64,000 nt of DNA from a marine gamma proteobacterium HTCC2080 (GTDB lineage Bacteria > Pseudomonadota > Gammaproteobacteria > Pseudomonadales > Halieaceae), in contig AAVV01000005.1 of NCBI GenBank assembly GCA_000169115.1, positions 186,001 to 250,000 of the forward strand, in the 5' to 3' direction. Numbering within the stretch: the stretch's first letter is position 1; each line of letters starts with the position of its first letter. Shown in pieces: positions 8,890-17,722 of the stretch. Under the pieces are notes generated by a model. It searched no databases. It was not told the DNA's origin and was given only the letters and a program-made list of their open reading frames with translations. Both the position numbers and the translations under genes were made by a program.

Positions 8890-9987
8890 TTAGGAATGAC
8901 CCTCGCTAAGCGCGTTATTATGGCCCGAGGCTGCAGCTTGTTGTCTTGCTTCGAGTACTGCAAATAGATCTAAGGTCCAAACCATGCGCCGATAAATGCG
9001 GCGAAAAACCGAATTATGATGCAGCTCTGTCGATTGTGCTGTTTGCGCCTGCTGTACAGCATCGAGCAAGTACTGACATTCTGGCAGCGCTGACTCGTGC
9101 AGTCCGGCTTTATTCAGTGCGACCCATTGCGGGGTTCTTAAAACCAGTCTTGCCTTGCCTGCCATACCAATGTACGCGCGGGTGTCTATCGAGTTGCCGC
9201 CGCTTTTGAGCAGGGCATGTCCAATTTCGGCATAAAGCAATCTAGCGGCATAAATGCCAGGTCTTGCTCCTACGGGTAACAATGCAATTCCACTCTCGCT
9301 GCGTCGATACAGCTGTTCCGCCTCGAGTAATAAGCGCTCAACGACTGTACACAGTGCGGGTGAAAATGTTGGCGCTTGGAGAAAGGATTCAGGATCAATA
9401 CCTGCATCAACCAGCATTTGTCGCGGTAAATACAGGCGCCCAGCTCGGGCATCCTCGCCGACATCTCTCGCGATATTGGTTAGCTGCATGGCGACACCGA
9501 GATCGGCGGCTCTAGCTAGGGCGTTGGATTCGCGAACACCCATTAGAACGGCCATCATGACGCCCACGACACCCGCCACCCTTGCGCCGTACGCGAAGAC
9601 ATCGGACAAGGTATGGTAGTGACGACCGCTTGCATCCCAAGCGAAGCCTTCAAGCAAGGCTTCTAACAGCGTTCGTGGCAGCTGATGATGTATTACGATG
9701 CGCTGCAATACCCGATCAACCGTGCGCTCCTGAGACGCTCCGCTGTAAATCCCGTCAAGGCGTTCATGCAGTTGGGCAAGTGCGGCATCGGCGTCATCGC
9801 CTTCATCAATTAGGTCATCGGCCTCGCGGCAAAATGCATAGAGTCCGCACGCGTCGTTGCGCAGGGTTGGGGGTAGTAGTTGCGAGGCGACCCAAAACGA
9901 ACGGCTGCCACCGGATAACGTCTGACGACAATGCGCCAGATCCGTATGAGGGGTAGGGAGTTCAGCGAGTTCTGATAGTAGTGGCAT
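8890..9987 (-). CDS. crtB: Phytoene synthase
   Basis: A 365-residue squalene/phytoene synthase condensing two GGPP molecules to phytoene. The two Asp-rich Mg-diphosphate motifs are AFCREADDLIDEGDD and LTNIARDVGEDARAGRLYLP. The first substrate motif region, GGSRSFWVASQLLP, is near the N-terminus. The frame extends upstream to 10065, but the ATG at 9987 leaves a 26-base overlap with crtI rather than 104 bases and begins just before the conserved fold. It is translated from the crtI-crtB message. Confidence 0.95.
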   Translation of the reverse strand: MPLLSELAELPTPHTDLAHCRQTLSGGSRSFWVASQLLPPTLRNDACGLYAFCREADDLIDEGDDADAALAQLHERLDGIYSGASQERTVDRVLQRIVIHHQLPRTLLEALLEGFAWDASGRHYHTLSDVFAYGARVAGVVGVMMAVLMGVRESNALARAADLGVAMQLTNIARDVGEDARAGRLYLPRQMLVDAGIDPESFLQAPTFSPALCTVVERLLLEAEQLYRRSESGIALLPVGARPGIYAARLLYAEIGHALLKSGGNSIDTRAYIGMAGKARLVLRTPQWVALNKAGLHESALPECQYLLDAVQQAQTAQSTELHHNSVFRRIYRRMVWTLDLFAVLEARQQAAASGHNNALSEGHS

Positions 9988-11509
9988 GAGGCACGACTTC
10001 GTCGAGTACTTTGGCGGAGGAGATGACACCCGGAATACCTGCTCCGGGGTGGGTTCCGGCGCCAACTAGGTAGAGGCCATCAAAGTCTTCGCTTTGGTTG
10101 TGTGGTCTAAACCATGCGCTTTGACTAATCCGGGGTTCGAAGCTAAATCCAGCACCCTTAAAGGAGTTCAGGCGATCCTGAAAGTCTAACGGTGTCAGCA
10201 GTCTGGAGGTCATTATGCGATTTGAAATGTCTGGCAGCACGGTCTCCGCTAACCGTGTTTCGATTGCTTGTCGAAATGTTTCGGCATGTTCGAGCCAGTC
10301 AACGCCAGCATCGAGGTGGGGTACGGGGACAAGGGCATAAAATGTATCGCAACCCTCGGGCGCCATGGAGCTGTCGGTTGCGGTTGGCCGGTGTAAGTAG
10401 AGGCTGAAGTCGTCACTCAAAACTTTGTGTTTGAAGATATCTTTGAGCAGGCCTTCGTAGCGAGGCCCCAGTAATACCGAATGGTGAGGGACATCCTCAT
10501 ATCGACCCTGTGTACCAAAATACCAGACAAACAGGCCATTCGAGTAAGCGGCCTTATCGAGTCTTTTGTTGGTCCAGCGCTTGCGCTTGCTCTCGGGTAG
10601 AAGATGACGGTAAGTCCAGGCGGAGTCTGCATTTGACACTACAATATCTGCGTTTAATGTTTCGCCGGTCTTTAGCGTGACGCCCGTTGCCCGCCTGCCT
10701 TCTGTATTAATTTGGGCGACCTCAGTATTGTAGAAAATGTGGCTGCCTTGTCCCTCAATCAGCGATACAAAACCATCAACTAAGCGTCCTGTACCTCCCA
10801 TGGCTGACCACACGCCAAAGCTTTGTTCGAGGTGAGAAATGAGTGAATAAATGCCAGTTACAGAAAAGGGATTGCCGCCTATGAGCAGCGGGTGAAAGCT
10901 CATGACCTGTCGTAAATACGGATCCTTGATGTAGCTAGAGACCAGGCTATAAACGCTTCGGTCACTACGTAAACGGATGAGTTGGGGTAGGAATCGAATG
11001 AGCTGCCACAGGCTGTCGAAAGATTTAAATCCGAGTCGCTCAAAGCCTACGCGATAACGTTGCTCGCTGGCATCTAAATACTTTAGGTACCCCTCGGCAT
11101 CGGCTTCATTGAAGGTCTTAATTTGTTCAATGTTGCTCTCACGGTCACCTGAATAGTCGAAGCTTCGGCCATCGTCGAAGCGAATCCTGAAGAACGGATC
11201 CATCGGCCGGAGGTCGACGTCGTCACTAAGCTTGCGGCCGCAAAGCTCCCACAATTCCTCGAGCAAGAAGGGTGCTGTAATAATTGTCGGGCCTGCGTCG
11301 AAGGTAAAACCATCTTGATGATAAACGTAAGCTCGGCCTCCGGCGGCATCGAGCTTTTCAAGAATGGTCACGCGGTAACCTCTCGCGCCCAGCCGCACTG
11401 CAGCGGCAAGTCCACCAAAACCACTACCGATAACGATCGCGTGGGGCCGCTCGTCAAGAGGGCCATAATTTTGGGTACCAAGCTTTTCCAGATCAAGTTG
11501 CGTGTTCAT
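9962..11509 (-). CDS. crtI: Phytoene desaturase
   Basis: A 515-residue CrtI-type FAD desaturase converting phytoene through successive dehydrogenations to neurosporene/lycopene. The dinucleotide-binding motif is VIGSGFGGLAAAVRLG (about residues 26-41), followed by the GGRAYVYHQDGFTFDAGPT segment. The C-terminal FAD signature is LYLVGAGTHPGAGIPGV. The open frame runs to 11689 across the bchO end. The ATG at 11509 is chosen because the upstream part is non-family and overlaps bchO. There is no strong ribosome-binding site. crtB follows with an overlap. Confidence 0.95.
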   Translation of the reverse strand: MNTQLDLEKLGTQNYGPLDERPHAIVIGSGFGGLAAAVRLGARGYRVTILEKLDAAGGRAYVYHQDGFTFDAGPTIITAPFLLEELWELCGRKLSDDVDLRPMDPFFRIRFDDGRSFDYSGDRESNIEQIKTFNEADAEGYLKYLDASEQRYRVGFERLGFKSFDSLWQLIRFLPQLIRLRSDRSVYSLVSSYIKDPYLRQVMSFHPLLIGGNPFSVTGIYSLISHLEQSFGVWSAMGGTGRLVDGFVSLIEGQGSHIFYNTEVAQINTEGRRATGVTLKTGETLNADIVVSNADSAWTYRHLLPESKRKRWTNKRLDKAAYSNGLFVWYFGTQGRYEDVPHHSVLLGPRYEGLLKDIFKHKVLSDDFSLYLHRPTATDSSMAPEGCDTFYALVPVPHLDAGVDWLEHAETFRQAIETRLAETVLPDISNRIMTSRLLTPLDFQDRLNSFKGAGFSFEPRISQSAWFRPHNQSEDFDGLYLVGAGTHPGAGIPGVISSAKVLDEVVPHATTIRTR

Positions 11510-11576
11510 TATTTTTGACGTTCTCTGTGTCAAGCTAGGCTGACAGTCTATCAGTCCAAAACCCCAGTGAATAGCG

Positions 11577-12440
11577 TCATATTTTGGCCGGTAAAGCTGC
11601 TCGAATAATGTCTGCAAAAGGCGTGGGGTCTTCTTCGTGTCCGAGGTGGCCAAGATCAGGCACCCTGTACAGTTTCGAACAGGTGACAAACTCGGATAGG
11701 CGCTCAGATTGCCAGGGAGACACGGTTCGATCGTTGGAGCAAACGACTAGATGCAACGGGGTGCGGAGGCTAGGTAAAACCTGTCGTTGATCAGCGAGAT
11801 CCCAACCTGCCATCATCTTCAGCGTGCCCGTCACATGATCAGGACGGGAAATTAGTTCCCGATAACATTGCAGCATTTGCGCGCTGGGACTAGAGCCGGT
11901 TTCAACCAGCATGTTCCTTATAGGTCGGTTAAACATGCCGTGCGCCGCGGTAATGTAAGCCAAAAGCCGAGATTTAGATAACCACTGCGCTAAGCGGTTG
12001 AATACAGGTGCCGCCGCTGAGCCAAAGGGGAGGAAAGCGCCGTTTAAGGAGACGATGGCTGCAGGCGAAAACTGTTGGTGCAGCGCTAAATGAGTTGCAA
12101 TAACGGCGCCCGCAGAGTGGCCCACTAGAAGTTTTGGATCAATCTCAAGGGCGGAAAGTAGACTCTGCAAACCGCGGGCGTAACCCTCTATGCACACATC
12201 CTCTGGCGGCAGCGGGCTGCTAAATCCCTGTCCAGGTAGATCGGGCATGACTAGGGTAAATTGATTGGCCAGCTTGTCCGCAAGCGCGGCCCAGCTGTGT
12301 GTCGACGCACCCGTGCCATGAATCATGAGTAGTGCAGGACCTGTCCCGCGAATTTGAACATGCCAGTCGATATCATCAACCTTTATAAATCGGCTGTACT
12401 CGCTGTTTGGCCAAAACTTGGGTAGATCTCGGAGGTTCAA
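11577..12440 (-). CDS. bchO: BchO, magnesium-chelatase-associated alpha/beta hydrolase
   Basis: A 287-residue alpha/beta hydrolase. The oxyanion segment is MIHGTGASTHSW, the nucleophile elbow is VGHSAG (Ser about 109), the acid lies in VVCSNDRTVSP, and the histidine lies in DLGHLGHEEDP. The triad therefore looks intact. BchO is conserved next to bchD/bchI in purple bacteria and is thought to assist Mg chelation; its substrate is not established. It overlaps bchD by four bases, giving a bchI-bchD-bchO unit with coupled translation. Confidence 0.93.
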   Translation of the reverse strand: MNLRDLPKFWPNSEYSRFIKVDDIDWHVQIRGTGPALLMIHGTGASTHSWAALADKLANQFTLVMPDLPGQGFSSPLPPEDVCIEGYARGLQSLLSALEIDPKLLVGHSAGAVIATHLALHQQFSPAAIVSLNGAFLPFGSAAAPVFNRLAQWLSKSRLLAYITAAHGMFNRPIRNMLVETGSSPSAQMLQCYRELISRPDHVTGTLKMMAGWDLADQRQVLPSLRTPLHLVVCSNDRTVSPWQSERLSEFVTCSKLYRVPDLGHLGHEEDPTPFADIIRAALPAKI

Positions 12441-14212
12441 CTTATGGCCTCAGCCGATTGCACAATATTTCGAAGTCCTTTGGCATCAGCCTGCGGCATC
12501 GCTAGATATTGGCCTCCTAGGGCGTCTGCTAATTCACGTGCCTTTTGCTGGGCGCGGGGCGATGCATCGATGACTAGCGCTCGGCTTTTTAGTGCTTTAA
12601 ATTGCTTCGCAGCGGTCATGGCTTCTTCTTTTGCACGCTGCCTACCGGGTGTGCCGTCTCTGGCGATGTTGGCGACGCCATCGGTCAGAAAAACCGCCGT
12701 AGGTGTCGCGCCATCACGTAAAATTTGTTCTGAAAGCAAGGTTGTGAGTTCTACCGCATGGGCTAACGGCGTGCCGCCGCCGCCAGGGAGCGCTGCCAAG
12801 GCTTTTTTAGCCCGTACAAGCGACCGCGTCGGGGGTAACAGAAGTTCAGCTTTGTTTCCTCGAAACGCAATCAGAGCAACGCTGTCACGACGACTGTAGC
12901 AATCGGCCAACAGGAGCTCTACGGCCCCCTTGGCTTCAGCCATCCGGTGCATTGCGGCAGAGCCCGATGCGTCCACTACAAAGAGTGTCGTACTTTCGCG
13001 CTGGTGGCGGAACCGCGTGGTTCTAAAGTCTGAGGGTTTAATGTGCAGCTGCCCTTGTCGAGCAGAGGTGGCTTGCTGACGCCGCAGGGTTTGCCAAGGT
13101 GCGGCGGCTCTGAGAGTCGCCATTAAATTAAGCCGACCCCCTCTGCGTGGGTCACCTGGCTCTGTACCTACAGGACGTCCACGTTGCTTATGACGCTGCT
13201 GGGTTCCCGATTTCCCACCACCTGAACTCTTACTTCGCGGTTGGTGCCCTTGCCGTAGCGAGGCGAGTAAGCCCGGCGGTATATAGGCTATTGCTGCTTC
13301 AATCAGGGCTTCTAGAGGGGGTGCGTCTGTGGGTTGGTCCTTGTTTTCTTTTGGCTCTTGCTCGTTGGGTTCGGTTTGGGCTTCTTGGGGTTCGGGTTCG
13401 CTAGGTTCCTCGTCTGCCTCCTCGGGTGGCTGTTGGGGCAGTCGCGTTGCTCGATGCGCAAGAGCCATAACTACGGCGCGCTCCAAATCAACTTCGATGG
13501 CTTCAGTGCGGCCTTCAAGCGCCGCTAGTATTTTGATCAATCGAGAGGTCAGTACCAAAGCTCTAGGTGAATCAATGCCTAGGGCCAGCGTGGTTGCAGC
13601 CAAGGCTTCTATAAGCGAGTCTGGAACTGCTACTGACATCCAACGCATTTGGGCATTAATCAGGTTTGCGCGATCTACGTCACTCGATAGGGCGTCGTGC
13701 ACGCTCAGGCTTCCTAGGTCAACTCGTAACCCCAAGCGTTCTGTTAATGCGTTTTGAGGATGCTCTCCCTCAAGACCCTCGTCTAGGGCAATAACGCCAA
13801 AAGCCGCGGGAACTGATTGGTTTAAACCTTCACGAGCGAGCTTCAGAGTTCCTGTATCCAAGGCGCTACACAAGTGCGCAACGGTTTGGCGCTGCGCGCG
13901 TTCGGCCATACTTAGTATTACAACGCCCCCGTCGCTCTGGGCCAGCAGTCCGCTCTCCCAATGTAGCCTGCCGGTAGCCAGTGTTTGCGCTAACTCAATG
14001 CCGCCTAGTAGGCGTGACTCTTGAACATGTAGGGGAATTCGTTTGGCGGTTGCATTGAGTTGCCACTCGGCAGCTAGTTCGAGAAATAACGTTCTTACTG
14101 GGCCTGGTGGACTGCGGACCCATAGGCCGCCTAGTGCATGCGGTGCGACTGAAAATGCAGCTAACGCCGCTTCGGCAAGTGCCCAATGGCTAGACGCCGA
14201 GGAAGGCTTCAT
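12437..14212 (-). CDS. bchD: Magnesium chelatase subunit D
   Basis: A 591-residue platform subunit of Mg-chelatase, acting with BchI and BchH to insert Mg into protoporphyrin IX. The N-terminal third is a degenerate AAA+ domain. The middle is a highly acidic, Pro/Glu-rich linker (EEADEEPSEPEPQEAQ region) and a basic patch with RSKSSGGGKSGTQQRHK. The C-terminal von Willebrand A domain has the MIDAS motif VVDASGSAA and the LPGGGGTPLAHAV segment. It has four-base overlaps with bchI upstream and bchO downstream. Confidence 0.96.
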   Translation of the reverse strand: MKPSSASSHWALAEAALAAFSVAPHALGGLWVRSPPGPVRTLFLELAAEWQLNATAKRIPLHVQESRLLGGIELAQTLATGRLHWESGLLAQSDGGVVILSMAERAQRQTVAHLCSALDTGTLKLAREGLNQSVPAAFGVIALDEGLEGEHPQNALTERLGLRVDLGSLSVHDALSSDVDRANLINAQMRWMSVAVPDSLIEALAATTLALGIDSPRALVLTSRLIKILAALEGRTEAIEVDLERAVVMALAHRATRLPQQPPEEADEEPSEPEPQEAQTEPNEQEPKENKDQPTDAPPLEALIEAAIAYIPPGLLASLRQGHQPRSKSSGGGKSGTQQRHKQRGRPVGTEPGDPRRGGRLNLMATLRAAAPWQTLRRQQATSARQGQLHIKPSDFRTTRFRHQRESTTLFVVDASGSAAMHRMAEAKGAVELLLADCYSRRDSVALIAFRGNKAELLLPPTRSLVRAKKALAALPGGGGTPLAHAVELTTLLSEQILRDGATPTAVFLTDGVANIARDGTPGRQRAKEEAMTAAKQFKALKSRALVIDASPRAQQKARELADALGGQYLAMPQADAKGLRNIVQSAEAIS

Positions 14213-15234
14213 GAGACGACCATGGTCTCCAGCACGCGCGCAATGCGGCTATCACTTCCCGATTCGTCTAGAGGATCACGGCGCAAGCGGTGCCGCAGCA
14301 CCATAGGTGCGACTGTGCGAATATCCTCGCAGGTCAGCAGGTCTTTTTTATTTAAAGCGGCAAGGGCACGCCCGGCACGCAGTAATGTTAGCTCGCCGCG
14401 CAGTCCATCAGTGCCTAGCTGGAGACACAGTGAGGCGGCAAATTCCAGCACTTCGTCCGGCGTATTCACGAGACCGACCTGCAGTCTTGCTTTTTCAATG
14501 CGACTTCGCTGCGCAGACTCTTTGCGTCGCCATTGCTTAATGAAACCTTCAGGGTCTTGTTCGTAGCGATCGCGTTGTCGAATAATCTCGACTCTCGATT
14601 TCACATCCTGAGGCGTCGCCACATCCACTGACAGTCCGAATCGATCGAGCAGTTGCGGCCTAAGCTCGCCTTCCTCGGGGTTGCCACTGCCCACCAGTAC
14701 AAAGCGAGCAGGATGCCTAATACTGAGGCCCTCACGTTCAACGACGTTTTCACCTGAAGCCGCGACATCAAGCAGTGCGTCGACAATATGATCTTCTAGT
14801 AAATTGACTTCATCAATATATAAAAACCCACGATGAGCTCTTGCCAAGAGTCCGGGTTCAAACGCTTTTTCACCGGCGTGTAAAGCTCGCTCAATATCTA
14901 AGGCGCCGATAACACGATCTTCCGTTGCTCCCAGGGGGAGGTCGACTACCGGTATGCTCACGGTCGTTGTCTTGACGACTTGATTCTTGTTTTGTTGGCA
15001 GTTGTCACACTGACCTGCTGGAGTGCGTCCAGGGTCGCAGTTATATGCGCAGTTAGCGATGACTGGAATCTTCGGCAGTAAAGCAGCTAGAGCTCTTATT
15101 GCGGTGGATTTTCCGGTGCCTCGATCGCCCATGATGAGCACGCCACCGACCCCTTGATCGACGGCTGCGATCAGCAGTGCCAGTTTCATGTCTTGCTGGG
15201 CCACAATAGCCGTAAAGGGGTAGGGTGCTGCCAT
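14209..15234 (-). CDS. bchI: Magnesium chelatase ATPase subunit I
   Basis: A 341-residue AAA+ motor. Walker A is GDRGTGKSTAIR, Walker B is RGFLYIDEVNLL, and sensor/arginine-finger segments are VGSGNPEEGELRPQLLDRFGL. A Cys-bearing insertion, NCAYNCDPGRTPAGQCDNC, precedes the conserved VVDLPLGATEDRVIGALD. It forms rings that drive Mg insertion by BchH with BchD. It is first of bchI-bchD-bchO and divergent from the hydrolase-like gene at 15338, with paired TGT-N12-ACA operators in the shared promoter. Confidence 0.97.
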   Translation of the reverse strand: MAAPYPFTAIVAQQDMKLALLIAAVDQGVGGVLIMGDRGTGKSTAIRALAALLPKIPVIANCAYNCDPGRTPAGQCDNCQQNKNQVVKTTTVSIPVVDLPLGATEDRVIGALDIERALHAGEKAFEPGLLARAHRGFLYIDEVNLLEDHIVDALLDVAASGENVVEREGLSIRHPARFVLVGSGNPEEGELRPQLLDRFGLSVDVATPQDVKSRVEIIRQRDRYEQDPEGFIKQWRRKESAQRSRIEKARLQVGLVNTPDEVLEFAASLCLQLGTDGLRGELTLLRAGRALAALNKKDLLTCEDIRTVAPMVLRHRLRRDPLDESGSDSRIARVLETMVVS

Positions 15235-15268
15235 TCGAGTTTTCCGTTGTAGAACTTAGGCTTATAAG

Positions 15269-15311
15269 TGTAAACCACAATTAACATAAAAAGTGTAACA
15301 ATAGGCGCACA
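15269..15311. promoter_or_regulatory. Tandem TGT-N12-ACA operators in the bchI/hydrolase divergent promoter
   Basis: Exact TGT-N12-ACA elements lie at 15269-15286 and 15294-15311. Their start-to-start distance is 25 bp, the same as in the crtE/crtC promoter. They sit between bchI (start 15234) and the alpha/beta-hydrolase-like gene (start 15338), so a CrtJ/PpsR-type repressor would be expected to control both. Confidence 0.82.
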
Positions 15312-15337
15312 TTATTGCCGATGACCCGGAAAATACT

Positions 15338-16216
15338 ATGAGTTTAGAAAAGGCGATGGCTGCGGATATCTGCAATTTTTCGGTGGCGGGAGGGGTCCAG
15401 TTGAGCTGCTACCGTTCTGATCCAGGGGATGAAGCCATAGGTAACCGTCCATTGATTTTGCTGCACAGCATCAATGCGGCCCCCAGTGCCATGGAAATGA
15501 GGCCGTTATTTGAACGCTTTGCTGATTCGCGTGTGGTTTATGCGCCAGATTTGCCGGGTTTTGGTCGGTCGCAGCGTGGGGATCTACCGTACTCTCCGAG
15601 TTTTTATGCTCAGGTAATCGCCGATTTTTTAATGCAAATCGACGGGCCCGCCCCCGACGTGATTGCGCTGTCTTTAACCAGCGAATTCACGGCTCGTGCC
15701 CTGCGTGACAATGGCGCAGTGATTCATTCACTGACCTTGATTTCCCCAACCGGGTTGGGGCGCAATCAGCCGCCCTCTGCGGAGGTGGGTGCCCGTATCA
15801 ATCGTGTTCTCAATATTGGTTGGTTGAGCAGGGGGTTATGGCGTGCCTTAGTCTCTCGGCGCAGTATTCAGTATTTCCTTAACAAAGCTTTTTATGGTCC
15901 TGTACCCGAGGCCCTTGTTGATTATGCAGTTGCGACAACCCGTGAGCCTGAGGCGGCCCGGGCGCCCTTTGCCTTTTTGACCATGCAGCTTTTCACCACC
16001 GACGCACTGACCCTGTTGTACGAATCGCTGCAGGTGCCAACGTTGCTATTGTATGACCAAGATCCGAATATTAGTTTTGAGTGTGTGCCTGATTTACTCG
16101 ATAACAATACCCTGATCAGCGCTGAAAAAATTGTTCCCACCTGCGGCCTACCGCAATGGGAGCGCCCCGAGGAAACTTTCAACGCACTAATCCGATTTTG
16201 GGGTGAATCGCGCTAA
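15338..16216 (+). CDS. Alpha/beta-hydrolase-fold protein with a degenerate catalytic triad
   Basis: 292 residues with the overall alpha/beta-hydrolase layout: PLILLHSINAAPS (oxyanion strand), VVYAPDLPGFGRSQ and a nucleophile-elbow equivalent at IALSLTSEF (Ser about 112, with the flanking glycines lost). The usual GHxPxxE histidine motif near the C-terminus reads TCGLPQWERPEE (Cys about 269), so the catalytic His is missing. It is distinct from BchO, which is separately present. It is divergent from bchI under the same paired operators and overlaps the crtD 3' end by 30 bases. A non-enzymatic or altered role in pigment assembly is inferred. The start codon has no clear ribosome-binding site. 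Confidence 0.8.
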   Translation: MSLEKAMAADICNFSVAGGVQLSCYRSDPGDEAIGNRPLILLHSINAAPSAMEMRPLFERFADSRVVYAPDLPGFGRSQRGDLPYSPSFYAQVIADFLMQIDGPAPDVIALSLTSEFTARALRDNGAVIHSLTLISPTGLGRNQPPSAEVGARINRVLNIGWLSRGLWRALVSRRSIQYFLNKAFYGPVPEALVDYAVATTREPEAARAPFAFLTMQLFTTDALTLLYESLQVPTLLLYDQDPNISFECVPDLLDNNTLISAEKIVPTCGLPQWERPEETFNALIRFWGESR

Positions 16217-17722
16217 CACCCTAGCAAGCCAAGGTGCCGCCTGATCTTTCTTGAGCAGGGCTTGTGCCGCCAATCGGCCAGATAGTGTTGCCATGGGAAC
16301 CCCCGGGCCGGGATGAACTGAGCCTCCCGCAAGGTAAAGTCCAGAAATTTTGGTTTTTGAACTGGGCCGCATAAAGCTGGAAAAGAGTCCGTGAGTGGCT
16401 TGCCCGTAGAGGGAACCCCCGCTACCCGGAAAACGGCTAGCAAAGTCCTGTGGGTTTGCCATGCGGCAGGTCGCCGAGCTAAGTGACATTTTGAGTCCAC
16501 AGTCAGATAGCACGGCCTCGGTACGCGTGATAATTTCAGACATCTGCTGTCGAGTCCATGTGCTTAGGTCGCCTGTTGCAGGTGCATTGACTAGCACGAG
16601 TAGGCGTTCATGGCCCTCGTGATGACCGGTTAATAATCGGTCCTGAGCGCAGACGTAGACGGTGGGCCGCTCAGCGACGGTTTTGTCCTCGAACAGCGCA
16701 CTAAATTCCCGGGGGTAATCTTCATCAAAAAAGACGTTGTGATAACTCAATGGAAACCCAGCAGTATCTGCTCGCAAACACCAGGTAACGGCAGATAAAC
16801 CTCTTTGCGCCACGGGGGTCCCTCGGGTTGCCAGAACAACATCGGGGCCCAGACAGCCTGTTGCCAAGGCACTTCGGTCACCATTGAAGATGACATCGTC
16901 GGCTTCCAGTGATTCGCCGTTGTCGAGGGTGACGCCACTAACGCGACCATCGTGGGTATTTATCGCAGCAACTTTAGTATTTAGCCTAAACTGCGCGCCG
17001 TGCTCCTCCGCCAAATTTTGCATCGCTCGAGCCAGAGAGGTCATGCCTCCAGGCAAAACCCAGACGCCCTGCTGTTCGGCGTGGGTGATGAGCAGTAGTG
17101 TCGCCGGTGCTCTGAATGGTGAGGAGCCTACATAGGTGGCGTAGCGCCCAAAGAGTTGGCGTAGTCGTGGGTCTTTTAAATAATCCCCAAGGGCGCGCCA
17201 CAAGGTTTGATGAGGTCTTAGTGTCAGCATTTCACCAAGCTTGTTAAGCCCTATGCGCATTGCCAAACTTATAGGATTCGGTTGGGGCGCTGCCATAAAG
17301 CTGGATTTCAGCAATTCGAAAATGTGACCGGAATCCCGGCAAAGTTGCAAATACCCCTCTGCATCCTCACTGCCGGCTAGGGCTGCGATGTCAGCTGCGG
17401 TAACCTGCGGATCCGCATGGAGATCAATGGAGGCACCACTCGTCCACCAATGGCGGGCCAGTGTGGTAATTTCCTTGAAGGGGAGTCGGCTGGCGAATTG
17501 TGCCCCTGCATTTGCAAATAGGTCGTCAAATACCCAGCGCATAGTGAAAACAGTAGGTCCGGCATCAATCCAATGTTCACCAGACCGAACCTGATGCATT
17601 TTTCCTCCCACAGTTGCAGCGCTCTCTAAAACAGTGACCGCGCGACCCGCCGCAGCGAGCTCCACCGCAGCGGCAAGTCCACCTGCGCCAGCGCCAATAA
17701 CAATGACGTGCTGTTTGCTCAT
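16187..17722 (-). CDS. crtD: Carotenoid 3,4-desaturase (methoxyneurosporene/hydroxyneurosporene dehydrogenase)
   Basis: A 511-residue CrtI/CrtD-family FAD enzyme. The FAD motif VIVIGAGAGGLAAAVELA is at about residues 6-23, followed by GGKMHQVRSGEHWIDAGPTVFTM, a CrtD-like variant of the CrtI segment. The C-terminal signature is LYLAGGSVHPGPGVPMA. It introduces the C3,4 double bond after hydration and methylation. CrtD is chosen over a second CrtI because of the N-terminal segment and because crtI is already present at 9962. It overlaps the upstream membrane-protein gene by four bases, so the two are coupled. Confidence 0.9.
   Translation of the reverse strand: MSKQHVIVIGAGAGGLAAAVELAAAGRAVTVLESAATVGGKMHQVRSGEHWIDAGPTVFTMRWVFDDLFANAGAQFASRLPFKEITTLARHWWTSGASIDLHADPQVTAADIAALAGSEDAEGYLQLCRDSGHIFELLKSSFMAAPQPNPISLAMRIGLNKLGEMLTLRPHQTLWRALGDYLKDPRLRQLFGRYATYVGSSPFRAPATLLLITHAEQQGVWVLPGGMTSLARAMQNLAEEHGAQFRLNTKVAAINTHDGRVSGVTLDNGESLEADDVIFNGDRSALATGCLGPDVVLATRGTPVAQRGLSAVTWCLRADTAGFPLSYHNVFFDEDYPREFSALFEDKTVAERPTVYVCAQDRLLTGHHEGHERLLVLVNAPATGDLSTWTRQQMSEIITRTEAVLSDCGLKMSLSSATCRMANPQDFASRFPGSGGSLYGQATHGLFSSFMRPSSKTKISGLYLAGGSVHPGPGVPMATLSGRLAAQALLKKDQAAPWLARVLARFTPKSD

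Noticed and set aside
11510-11689. Extended N-terminus of crtI
   Set aside because: It overlaps bchO and is unlike any desaturase N-terminus.
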